Translations under genes and position numbers: made by a program | NCBI GenBank assembly: GCA_037178625.1 | Contig: CM074132.1 | Location: forward strand, 1,302,001 to 1,366,000 | DNA length: 64,000 nt | Source: Skeletonema tropicum | Lineage: Eukaryota; Bacillariophyta; Thalassiosirophyceae; Thalassiosirales; Thalassiosiraceae | Reading direction: 5' to 3' | In this document: positions 1-8,789 of the stretch, piece by piece | Layout of the letters: every line of letters begins with the position of its first letter | Position numbering within the stretch: the first letter of the stretch is position 1 | Notes under the pieces: generated by a model | Told to the model about the DNA's origin: nothing | The model's database searches: none | What the model saw: the letters and a program-made list of their open reading frames with translations, nothing else

Positions 1-699
1 GAACGAATTATCACGTGACGTTGATGCAGCCATTGAAATACTGACACAAAATGAGTAGGAAAACTAACACGCACAAATCGGTCTGCAAGTGTAGAGCGTT
101 AGAGATAAATATACCAGTGTTGACAAGGTAGATGAATGGATGATGTGCGGCTAAATCATACGTCAATCTCCACCAACTATAAGTAATAACAAAATCAGGT
201 ACATGCAAACAATCATATCTCTCGCACATCATTAGTATCACACGATGCAGAAGTGGCCAATTCTTGAAACTCGTATTGCAGTATTTGATATTTGAGCCAC
301 TTTCATAGTCTCCGCACCATGACGAAATGCGCAACCCAAGCGCAGCCAAGCTGAAATTATTCGACTCTTCAGCTTGATTCTGCAGAACTCTACTCTTGCG
401 TATCGAAAGCCTTAGTTTGCAGGGCCTCCCTCTATCGTTCAATGTTCAATTTTCATGCGACAGAGCCATGGACGATCGGGTGTTGAATCTGAAGACAAGT
501 GAGCTAGCTTACAGGCTACACTACGGGACCATGACAGACCAGATCCTGGTAGGGACTGACTATTGGAGGGTACGAATCAGCATTCTTAGCGGACTAAGTG
601 TGTACGTCTTTCCCAACGAATGGGCTAACAAGTCCTCGGGCAGTGTTCGTGCAAGCCCTCAGCTTGCTTATAGAAATTAAATGATTGTACTAAACCCTA
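1..699. other. intergenic, no gene recognised
   Basis: Short ORFs overlap on both strands but none shows a recognisable domain or a convincing compositional signal. The sequence may be the decayed 3' side of the LINE remnant that follows on the minus strand. Confidence 0.4.
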
Positions 700-1420
700 C
701 ATTTGAAGATCCAGCTAGCCAACCCCTTTATACTCTATCAGCGATCCCACCTCAGACGCGGCCTCAGATACAACAGAAGAGACATCCACTTCCCTCTCCG
801 GGTCCGTCTCAAACGGCTGCTCCAACCACCACCGGCGACTCGAGCGCTCGTTGATATATGTCCCCTAGTCTTTCTCTCTTTTCGATGTACTCGTCAGAGT
901 ATGCAACCCGACCTTTTCAAATACATCCTTCTTATCTGGATACGTCCATTCTCCAGTCTGGTCGTTCTTCTTCGGTCGAGATTTTTCTGCCATACAGCAC
1001 CTTAGGATCCACCGTCATGAGCCGACCAAGATACTTCAACACCTTCACCCGTTCAACGTCCTTCTCTGTATCTCTGTGAAGCCTACTTCGAGAGTCCGCT
1101 CAATGGCCACATTAGTTTGCACTATCCTTTCCCTCACTATCCTTTCCCTCCCCTCCCGACAGAACGCTGACCTCTCGTGCCTGACAGCCCACCGTGGCCC
1201 GACAGAACGCCGACCTCTCGTGTCTGACAGCCCACCGTGGGGCAGTCTGCATTTTGCATAACTGACACTTCGGGGAGACTCCAGACCATGGTGACGATCA
1301 CGGAAGTGCCTGCGAAGAATTCACGCCGTGTGAAACGAATCGTTGGCATCCTGATACGCTGTCACTGGGCAGAAAAGGAGGCTGAGTCATGTAGTTCTTT
1401 GTGGAATCAATGGTGTTATT
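700..1420 (-). pseudogene. LINE reverse-transcriptase C-terminal remnant
   Basis: Reading the minus strand in all frames gives broken pieces that resemble the C-terminal part of non-LTR retrotransposon polyproteins. One piece, near 1300-1240, reads ILRRHFRDRHHG followed by a cysteine-containing stretch, as in the His/Cys-rich region after the RT. Another, near 1062-1020, reads ERVKVLKYLGRLM, like the 'FKYLGR' motif found there. The pieces lie in different frames and are interrupted by stops, and a 43-nt tandem duplication sits between them, so this is a dead copy. The identification rests on remembered motif patterns only. The ORF at 1453-1668 on the same strand could be an upstream piece but shows no motif I can name. 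Confidence 0.4.
1155..1240. repeat. 43-nt tandem duplication (2 copies)
   Basis: Positions 1155-1197 and 1198-1240 are two head-to-tail copies of a 43-nt unit starting CCCGACAGAACGC and ending CCCACCGTGG, differing at two positions. It lies inside the LINE remnant. Confidence 0.85.
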
Positions 1421-1725
1421 CTTGATGTTATTCTAGACTAAATCACCGATATCTAAAACGAACACTGGACCTCAGACTTGTCAACAAGAACCCTCAATGC
1501 CGGCTTGAGACGAAAGTCCCCTTCATCCTTCACATTTCCATTATCGGTATGCTGGCCATAGAACAAAAACTTTCCATCTCCTTGCTCCCACCATCCCATC
1601 CAGTCGTTGTATATCCAGTCCACCATGGCACGCAATTGAATTTCCACACCCTGGTAAATCTCTAACAACTTCGTAAATGCCCTCTCTCACATCACGATTG
1701 CCATGATCCATGCTGAGCAGCCAAG

Positions 1726-1792
1726 ATCAGAAATTTTAAAGTGCATCTGGTGGGCCCGCTGAGAGGCGACATTGTCTATGCTAAGTGATAAG
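1726..1792 (-). mobile_element. short retroposon-like repeat, copy D (inverted)
   Basis: This is the reverse complement of the repeat found at 1808, 2422 and 4927, with about 10 substitutions. It is the most diverged copy. On the minus strand it extends to the same 5' sequence (TTATCACTTAGC) as copy B. Its 3' end lacks the (TA)n tail and I see no clear target-site duplication, which fits an older insertion. Copy A is inserted immediately next to it. Confidence 0.6.
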
Positions 1793-1872
1793 TAATGAAC
1801 ATGCGCTATCGCTCTTGAGGGCCCACCAGACGTACTTTAAAATTTCTGTTATATATATAATGAACATGCGCT
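1793..1872 (+). mobile_element. short retroposon-like repeat, copy A, with 15-bp TSD
   Basis: The 50-bp insert at 1808-1857 ends in ATTTCTGTTATATATA. It is flanked by a perfect 15-bp direct repeat, TAATGAACATGCGCT, at 1793-1807 and 1858-1872. Relative to copy B, its 5' end is truncated by about 23 bp. A long TSD, a shared 3' end with a short TA-repeat tail and variable 5' truncation are the marks of target-primed reverse transcription (SINE/LINE type). Confidence 0.75.
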
Positions 1873-2410
1873 GCGCGATAGCTATTTTCCCAGATAGCCT
1901 GTATCCAAGCTTAAAAGCTGATTAGTCGAGAATAGCCAAATTCGGTAAGCAATGAAGGATCGGATTATTCACGGAATAATTGGTATATTGGCCGGCGCTT
2001 GTTGAAGGAATTTTGGACGGAATCGTGTCGGAGACACAACACAACAAACTCAGCCGAACTTTGGCTCCTCTGCTGTGGTTATTCCTGTCATCGGTAGCAT
2101 ATTGACGAGAGGATAGCTTGACGGCGCTGTTCGGATTGAGTTATCGATTCCATGTGTCGTGGACAAAAATCAAACCCGGCGCAGAATGCAACGAAAGAAA
2201 GCGCAAATACGCAAACCTATACTTACGAAAATGCCAAGAGAGGAGTGAACTTTGGCAACTACGCACGGACTGAAATGAAAGGCTCTTCTACAGCAGCAAC
2301 GATAAGCAGCGATGTGAAATACTGATGAAAATAGAGAGAGGAAGAAAATCTGTACAAAGAGTCGGAATTCAGGAAAAGACTGATGAATAAAGAAGGGTGC
2401 AATGAATATC

Positions 2411-2505
2411 TATTGAAATAAGTTATCACTTAGCGTAGATAATGTCGCCTCTTGAGGGCCCACCAGACGTACTTTAAAATTTCTGTTATATATATATTGA
2501 AATAA
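2411..2505 (+). mobile_element. short retroposon-like repeat, copy B, with 11-bp TSD
   Basis: The insert at 2422-2494 (73 bp, the longest copy) starts GTTATCACTTAGCG and ends ATTTCTGTTATATATA. Perfect 11-bp direct repeats, TATTGAAATAA, flank it at 2411-2421 and 2495-2505. The core is identical to copies A and C over CTCTTGAGGGCCCACC and the following bases up to TTCTGTTA. Confidence 0.75.
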
Positions 2506-3948
2506 CTCACAGATATAGAAAGAGCGCAGAATCTATAAATCATGTATATCGTTGGGTCAAAGTGGAAAAGAAAGAGAATGTACATACAAAGTCTGATGAG
2601 ATGGAGATGCGAAGATGAGAGAAGAAGAAAGTACAGTTATTCACGAAGCTTGAGCTGCTGCGTACAATTTCTATAACAGAAATCAGCATAAGCAGTCAGC
2701 ATAAGCAGTCATAATTTATGACCTCCCAAATAAAAACCTTTGATGCAAATCCCAGATGGTCGGCAGCTTTTAAAACGTACTTTCCTTGTTATGGAGCCTT
2801 TTATTCGGTCACCAACCACAGGTCTTGATGTAAATATCTAATGAGTTGTCTCCGGGGACATCCGCACCAACAAAATGATCTTACGTCCGTTCTCGTACAA
2901 ATTTTACTCATCGATGTTGTGATATTCCACCTCCTTCGCCCAGGTTTCCAGAGAAGCGGTTTACTCTCCATAAAGCTAAATTTCCGAAAATGCAGCACTC
3001 ATGCGAAGGAACAAATATCCGAAGCACTTGGAATACTCTCTGGCATATTCATAGAAAAAAACTGGTGAAAGGAGAAGGAGTCGTTATGACATTACGGCTC
3101 ACATTACCACAGTAGATCGAGAGTCAGAAATCGATACTAGCTTTTCTCCATCCTGCAACAGTTCACTCCTCTACAACCTTCCGTGACATATCAATTGCTG
3201 TCCTTTTTAAAGGTCCCATTCTTTTACTCCATTATTTCATGAAATGTTTGTGTTTGTAAAGTCAATGTATCACAACATGAATCAAACCGACTACAAAGCC
3301 AGCGAATGAAAGATAAGAGATCAAAATAGAGATCCCCACAACGCATCGTGAGTCAAATAACTTTGATGCATTCTTTTCTTATCACTGTACATTCTCAACC
3401 ACAGATTTTAGGCCACTCTGCTTGTGACTTATAAGGACAACATGTCTAGTTTAACGCGGTGAGCTCCGCCGCCTCAGAAAATTTTTGTTCTCTCTAAAGC
3501 CACTTTTGAAAGGCTGAAAATATCTGTCGAAACATCCACAACAAATGATTTTGAAAATGCTTTATTTTTCGAGCTCGTTCAGAACTCTATTATAGCATTT
3601 TAAAACAATAGAGCATCCTAGGTGACCCCAAATTGACTGTGATTGCCTTTCCAGTCCTCTTCTTCCATAGGATTACACTAGCATTACTTCCTCAGTACGA
3701 CCTCTCCTCCTCTTTCACAGCAATCAATGTTGCGACTTGGTAAGCATTAATTTTGTATTTATTTATTTATTCAAGCTTGCTGTTCTGCAAAGCAGCCTTC
3801 GTTCGGTCGGCAAGCTGACTCGACGAGGAACAACTCGCAAATATTGGGATGCTCTGCGAGGCGGCGCATCCGCCGGGATCACCTCTTTCCTCTAATTCTG
3901 GCGGAGCCGAGAGGGCGTGAACATGTGGTGAAACTCGTAATCAGCTCA
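2506..3948. other. intergenic, no gene recognised
   Basis: This A+T-rich sequence has only short, stop-broken frames. No domain, RNA gene or repeat shared with the rest of the window was found. Confidence 0.4.
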
Positions 3949-4290
3949 GGAGGGAGAATATTCCAAGCTAACGACCATCTTTCGAGTTGCTTCTCTTCAG
4001 AATCTTGTACAAGATTAATCACCAATGAGTACAGGGACGCTGTCAGTACTGTCCTCAATTTAGTTTTACAAGGTCAGGAGACAGCCAACACGGCGTAAGA
4101 ATTGAGGTGTTGTTAAACGCAACAACTTCGAGAGATGAGCAAGTGCACGTCATTGGTGTTCTGGGTATCGGGCAAGATATTACTGGTCGTATTGCCCAAG
4201 AGTAAGAGTATTTCAAGATGATTGACACAGCGAATGCTCCAATCTTCGGAGTGGACGCAAAAGGAATTAATGTGCGCGTAAGCTCGTCGG
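3949..4290 (+). pseudogene. PAS-domain protein fragment (pseudogene)
   Basis: Conceptual pieces read as one and a half PAS domains of the sensor-kinase type. LITNEYRDAVSTVLNLVLQG (about 4012-4074) runs to GQETAN. After a frame change come IEVLLNATTSRDEQ, VIGVLGIGQDITGRIAQE, an in-frame TAA, and EYFKMIDTANAPIFGVDAKG (about 4210-4269). 'GVGQDIT' before the PAC-to-PAS linker and 'ANAPIFGVD' at the start of the next PAS are characteristic of tandem PAS modules. At least one frameshift and one nonsense codon separate the pieces, and the sequence stops matching after GINV. The upstream part (3844-3948) cannot be assigned. Confidence 0.6.
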
Positions 4291-4907
4291 GTATAATAAA
4301 AATGAAGGTAAGTGGCACACTTTCTTTTGGAGCTCTATTGGTGTCTATAATTCTCCTTCTATCAAATATTGTAAATACCCGACACTTTTGTTGCGTTGAG
4401 ATCACAAGTAGAGCCGCCTACAGTGACGATCTGTGGTGAATAATACAAATAAGACAAGAATACATCATAGTAATCCACCTGGTATTCTAATGATATAAAT
4501 ATTATCGACAAAAGTGAGACTAGGGCGTCGCTCGGTCTGCCGATCAAAAGTTACTTTCTAAGAAGGGTTATCGCCGAAATGCCACGATATATAAGCTTGC
4601 AATGAACGTGAAAAAAATCATCCGACGTATTAATTGATGCTTTGCCGCTGCATCTCTTTACATCCAGAGTCATTCGCGGGCTTCACAGCGACCATTGGTC
4701 AGGATTATCTCCCTCTTCAATCAACGACCTCCTCGCTGCATAATCCATGCAATCCAACCAATGTCTCACGACCTCTTTCGCATCTTTGGTTTAGTTTACT
4801 TGGTCCATTCCGAAAAGGATTATAAGGATTCTGTCCGATGGACATCAGTCTTGTTGAGTCTCCATGCCACTCGGGACTCTTCCAGTGGTCATCGGTCATT
4901 CCTTAGC
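4291..4907. other. intergenic, no gene recognised
   Basis: No coding signal beyond short overlapping frames. Confidence 0.4.
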
Positions 4908-5006
4908 CATTGATTGATCAGCCATGTAGATAATGTCGCCTCTTGAGGGCCCACCAGACGTACTTTAAAATTTCTGTTACATATATACATTGATTGATCA
5001 GCCATG
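4908..5006 (+). mobile_element. short retroposon-like repeat, copy C, with 19-bp TSD
   Basis: The insert at 4927-4987 (61 bp) begins TAGATAATGTCGCC and ends in ATTTCTGTTACATATATA. Perfect 19-bp direct repeats, CATTGATTGATCAGCCATG, lie at 4908-4926 and 4988-5006. Compared with copy B, the 5' end lacks about 15 bp. This is the clearest copy because the TSD is long and exact. Confidence 0.8.
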
Positions 5007-5685
5007 AGCTGACCATCATCGTTAGACTGCCATCATTCGATCGTGCCTCATCATAGACTAAGCCACCACTAGCTCACTCTTTTCTTCGCCCGATCATGCT
5101 CACTTGAGTCCTTGAGTCCTGTCGCTCTCTCAACCCTTATTCCCAGATTACCGCCCCTCAAGCGTCTTGAGTTTTTTTCTGAGGAACATTGTAGCGAGAT
5201 GAGTGCTTTCTCAACTGACCTATTTCGATCGGTTCTAGAGAATTTCCCACTTTCTCTGACCAGAGGAGATATGATACAGCGTGATGGATTGCTTTCTCTT
5301 CCCCCTTCAACAGTTGTTGTGAGATCAAAATCTGTTCGGTTGGAGAGTTGTGTTCCCGAAGATGAGCTCACAATGGTTCTATTTCTTAGACTCATTCTTC
5401 ATGTCGTGTTGCTCCAAACAGGGGAGGATGGGCGCTTGGAGCATAGAATAATAATGTGGATAATAATGTGGTCATTTTCTAGGGGTCTGCAAGATACAGC
5501 TGTTAGCAAATCTTGGCGGATAATCGCAGAATTTTTATTCCTACGTACAAACGTACTGAAAGCCCCTTAACTGGGGAGCTACTCTACCTCCGTCTTTCTC
5601 AATTGCGAACAACAACCGGACCATGGTAAATAATGCCTCGTATGCCATATTCCACCAAGAGACATAAATGAACATTGTCCTATGT
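5007..5685. other. intergenic with unassigned overlapping ORFs
   Basis: A 152-codon plus-strand frame (5112-5570) and a 108-codon minus-strand frame (5069-5395) overlap completely. Neither shows a recognisable domain, and two long frames on opposite strands in the same place suggest chance. I see nothing else here. Confidence 0.35.
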
Positions 5686-7212
5686 TTATTTCTTCTTTGC
5701 CGTCGCTTCCACCTTCGTATTCTCTCGTTTTACTCTGAGACTAAAGTTGAGCTTCTCTTCCTTCTTGAGCAAATCATTCTTGAAATCAAAGTCTTTTGCG
5801 TAGACAGTTTTCATAATGAAAGATTTGTCAAAGTCAATAGCAGCACGATGACATTTCAAAACCTTCTTCAGCGTTTCAATTCTCTTGTGCGGAATGGGTG
5901 CATCCTCACTTGAATTACCTTCTGTCTCCTTGGTATTCTTTGCCTCAATCTCCAACATCTTATATGTCTCCATGTAACCTCTTGCCCTGGCACTGAACTT
6001 ACGAATGAGATCCACAGTGAGAACCTCTCTTGAAATACACTTGTCGACCAATGCAAGGAAATCAGCAGTCGTTTTCTTTTGAGCTAATGGATGTCTTCGG
6101 TAGAGAGCTTTGGAGAACCCCCAAGAGTATTCGACACCCTCACCAGCGTATTCAGCATGATACTTTGTTGTAATCAAGGCTCTTACTCCCAAAGATTCAC
6201 AAACATATTCGAGTTGGCTTTGTTCAGACAAAAAATCTGTGCAGTTTGCAAGCAAATGCCGGAGGGAAAGCTCAGGAACCAAGTTACCCTCATCATCATA
6301 CTTCATCACTTGGTAGCTGCCCTTTCTGAAGGTTGCTATATCGATCCAGCCACGTTCATACGCAATCTGCAGAAGTCCCTTACCCTTGCCCTCCCATCCA
6401 TATATCATTTTGGTGGTAGGTGTTATTTTGATATCGATACTAGACGCTTGCGCCATTTTTGCTAGCTCAGCATGTGTCATCTTCCATAACCTTATTTCTC
6501 CTTCCTTTTTCCCCCACTCGGTGTCCATCAGCTCCGATATCAGCTCTTTCTTCACCTTATGTCGCTCTTTCCTCTTGTCTTCTGGTATTTCAACCTCTCG
6601 GTCGTGCCGTTGTCTTTCACGTTCCTCTGCTGTCAGCCAAAATGGGCCGACATCTTCACTGGTGAAGTTCATCGTTTGTTCTTGACCGATAGTCACCATT
6701 GCTGGATTGGATGCATCGTAGTATGGCCCGACAAATCCCTCCTGCCGTTCAATTTTGGTGTTCCTAGCTTGCGATGGTGTCGAGTGCCAATTCTTGTTCA
6801 TTTCCTTTGCATCAAGACCGTCAACACGCTTCTTTGCATGACCACTGCTCGAATCAAAAAGAAAGACATATTCATACTCATCTCCGAGTATAACTTTTAC
6901 GCAATCTATTATATCTTCCGTTTGCAGGATCGTGTGGTTCCCTGTCCAGTACCCGTTCTTCCCGTATGCAAACTTAAGAATCCCAGGTGACGATTCAAGT
7001 GGTTGCTTTTTTGTGTTACCATTTACGGCAATTGCCGCTGCCTTGTCGAAGTATTCTTGATTGGCTCTAGCAGCATTAATCTCCTTCAGCGTATATGTTC
7101 TATTTCTGTGCACAATAACTCTGCTGCGCGTATTGGTTCGTTGGGCACTTTCTCTCCCTTTCCAAAGTAGTAATAGTGCACCATCCGGCGTAATGACGAA
7201 TTGAATGGACAT
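5686..7212 (-). CDS. DDE-superfamily endonuclease / transposase-like protein
   Basis: This 508-aa product resembles the DDE-type endonuclease family found as multicopy genes in algae, fungi and marine invertebrates. Visible landmarks in order are the block YGKNGYWTG (about residues 83-91); VFLFDSSSGHAKK (about 116-128), where the Asp and the SSGH signature match the 'FDnSsGH' catalytic block; GLLQIAYERG (about 279); YHAEYAGEGVEYSWGFSKAL (about 353-372), corresponding to the 'FHCElNfIE..WG..K' block with the catalytic acidic residue; and FSARARGYMETY (about 405), matching the trailing 'F.rrs.rfm.aY' helix. The C-terminus is a basic coiled tail. The frame changes just upstream, so the N-terminus at 7212 may not be the true start. 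I infer a mobile-element-derived gene. No terminal inverted repeats were found around it. Confidence 0.7.
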   Translation of the reverse strand: MSIQFVITPDGALLLLWKGRESAQRTNTRSRVIVHRNRTYTLKEINAARANQEYFDKAAAIAVNGNTKKQPLESSPGILKFAYGKNGYWTGNHTILQTEDIIDCVKVILGDEYEYVFLFDSSSGHAKKRVDGLDAKEMNKNWHSTPSQARNTKIERQEGFVGPYYDASNPAMVTIGQEQTMNFTSEDVGPFWLTAEERERQRHDREVEIPEDKRKERHKVKKELISELMDTEWGKKEGEIRLWKMTHAELAKMAQASSIDIKITPTTKMIYGWEGKGKGLLQIAYERGWIDIATFRKGSYQVMKYDDEGNLVPELSLRHLLANCTDFLSEQSQLEYVCESLGVRALITTKYHAEYAGEGVEYSWGFSKALYRRHPLAQKKTTADFLALVDKCISREVLTVDLIRKFSARARGYMETYKMLEIEAKNTKETEGNSSEDAPIPHKRIETLKKVLKCHRAAIDFDKSFIMKTVYAKDFDFKNDLLKKEEKLNFSLRVKRENTKVEATAKKK

Positions 7213-7451
7213 GATGTTGTGAAATTTTTGTGGTATATCTTGTGTACATTGCTGCTGTTGAAAGGTCCGGCTGCCTTGTTCAGACGCTGCACGAGTTTGT
7301 TCCGTAAGGTATTGTCTTTATCTACATTCGCATAGTGTCTGTGCAATATCTCTACCAACGACTGGTCGCAAATCCACCTGCCGCGATAAGTGTCACTTTT
7401 ACTGATGAGCCGTGTGAAAAGGTATTCAAAAAGTGTATTACCATCGTTCAT
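7213..7451 (-). CDS. probable N-terminal piece of the DDE transposase, out of frame
   Basis: An ATG-initiated frame begins at 7451 (MNDGNTLFEYLFTR). It runs into the transposase ORF but lies one base out of register with it; the overlap is 7086-7212. Codons up to about 7213 look protein-like (helical, charged: ICDQSLVEILHRHY), whereas those after the overlap do not. Either a 1-nt frameshift or a tiny intron would join them. No domain is recognised in this part, so its relation to the transposase is inferred from adjacency alone. Confidence 0.35.
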
Positions 7452-7479
7452 GATTACAATCTTTAGTCAACCTAATTGG

Positions 7480-7878
7480 CTATTTTGGATCTAGACATGC
7501 AAGAGAGGTTAATTTATCCTTTTGGTTGAGTAAATATTCAACTTGTTGTGCGTAGTACGCTCCGGCATTTGGCCATGGTTGGCATCTTTTTGCGCGGAGT
7601 GGCTCTTGTTGAGGGGTGAGTTGGGAGAAATCGGCCCAATGGGTTTTTATAAGACTCACTACGTCATTTGTACCTAACATACGTAGGAATTCGAAACTTG
7701 AACGGCTATCCGAAAATCCGTGAAAACAGCTGTACTGTACGCGTCGATGAACCGAGAAAGGGGTGCTGAGTGCTGACACTACTGTACTCAAGCAGGTCCA
7801 CTGTGGAACTCTCAGGTAGAGGTCATGCAGGGGTAACGGAGAGGAATCAAATTTACCTTCGGTCGATGTTTCTAACAA
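7480..7878 (-). CDS. hypothetical ORF upstream of the transposase
   Basis: This 132-codon frame lies on the same strand as the transposase. Its second half (FEFLRMLGTNDVVSLIKTHW onward, then GAYYAQQVEYLLNQKDKL) looks like a real helical protein segment, while the first half does not. It may be another exon of the transposase gene, since members of that family have long N-terminal regions. No domain is recognised and it may be non-coding. Confidence 0.25.
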   Translation of the reverse strand: MLETSTEGKFDSSPLPLHDLYLRVPQWTCLSTVVSALSTPFSVHRRVQYSCFHGFSDSRSSFEFLRMLGTNDVVSLIKTHWADFSQLTPQQEPLRAKRCQPWPNAGAYYAQQVEYLLNQKDKLTSLACLDPK

Positions 7879-8789
7879 GGAATGGACGGCATACTCTCAA
7901 GAAGAAGGCACTACTACAGTCACGTTGGCTGTGACTTACCTGTCGATCTTCCAGTTGCACATCGGTGTCAATAGATATTCATTTCTTATTGCAAATTTCA
8001 ACTCGTTCTAGTGGTAACACAATACTGTTACTTTTACAGAGGTTAAATAGTTTAAAACTAACTAATAATGTCTTGTCATCATTTCCCATGCACTACGACA
8101 AAACTAGCCTCTCCTAAGAGATTCAACCAAAGTATACCTCTCCTACTTGGGACGAAGCAGGTGAGACTTCTTGTCCGCATTTGGTAACTACAACGTGCCT
8201 AGTTGATAGAACTTAGCGCCTAAGAGGCTTCCCCACAGGGTCCTGGGCCCACCACCCACCTCACATTGTGGATCAAATAAAAAGGTGAAGATGTCACTCC
8301 ACCTTTCTTCTCCCATCTGATAAGAAACAGCGGTTGATGTCTCCACATCAACTTAATTCTCTGTGGTCTGAAGATCGCATGACGAACAAGTTTTTCCAGC
8401 TCGACACTCTACTTAGTGACCTGGTATGTATAGTTATCTGCAGGTAGAGGGTAGAATGAGAATAAGAAGGCTGTAGTGAGTTCGGAATGATGAGTAGATT
8501 ATGTAGAACTATCAATAACAGCCGCACAAGCCGCACTGGCAACTCGGCCCAACAAAGCTGCAGACAATTAACATAGTATGCGCTACACATGACATTAATA
8601 AATACTCACATTGCTCACTAAGGGTGATGGTAGAGATGAAGGAAGGGGACAATCACACCATGAAAAACACAGCAACAATCGATCACCCAAGACGAGGAGG
8701 ACTGTAACAAAGTGTCGCATCTTTGGCTATGAAGATTATCATCCCCTCCGATGCCGAGGGTGAGGACTGGATGAATAGTTTACATACTT
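7879..8789. other. intergenic, no gene recognised
   Basis: Only short frames occur on either strand. No repeat shared with the rest of the window was noticed. Confidence 0.4.

Noticed and set aside
5069..5570. Overlapping 152-codon (plus) and 108-codon (minus) frames
   Set aside because: They overlap on opposite strands, neither has a recognisable domain and there is no supporting context. Most likely chance frames.
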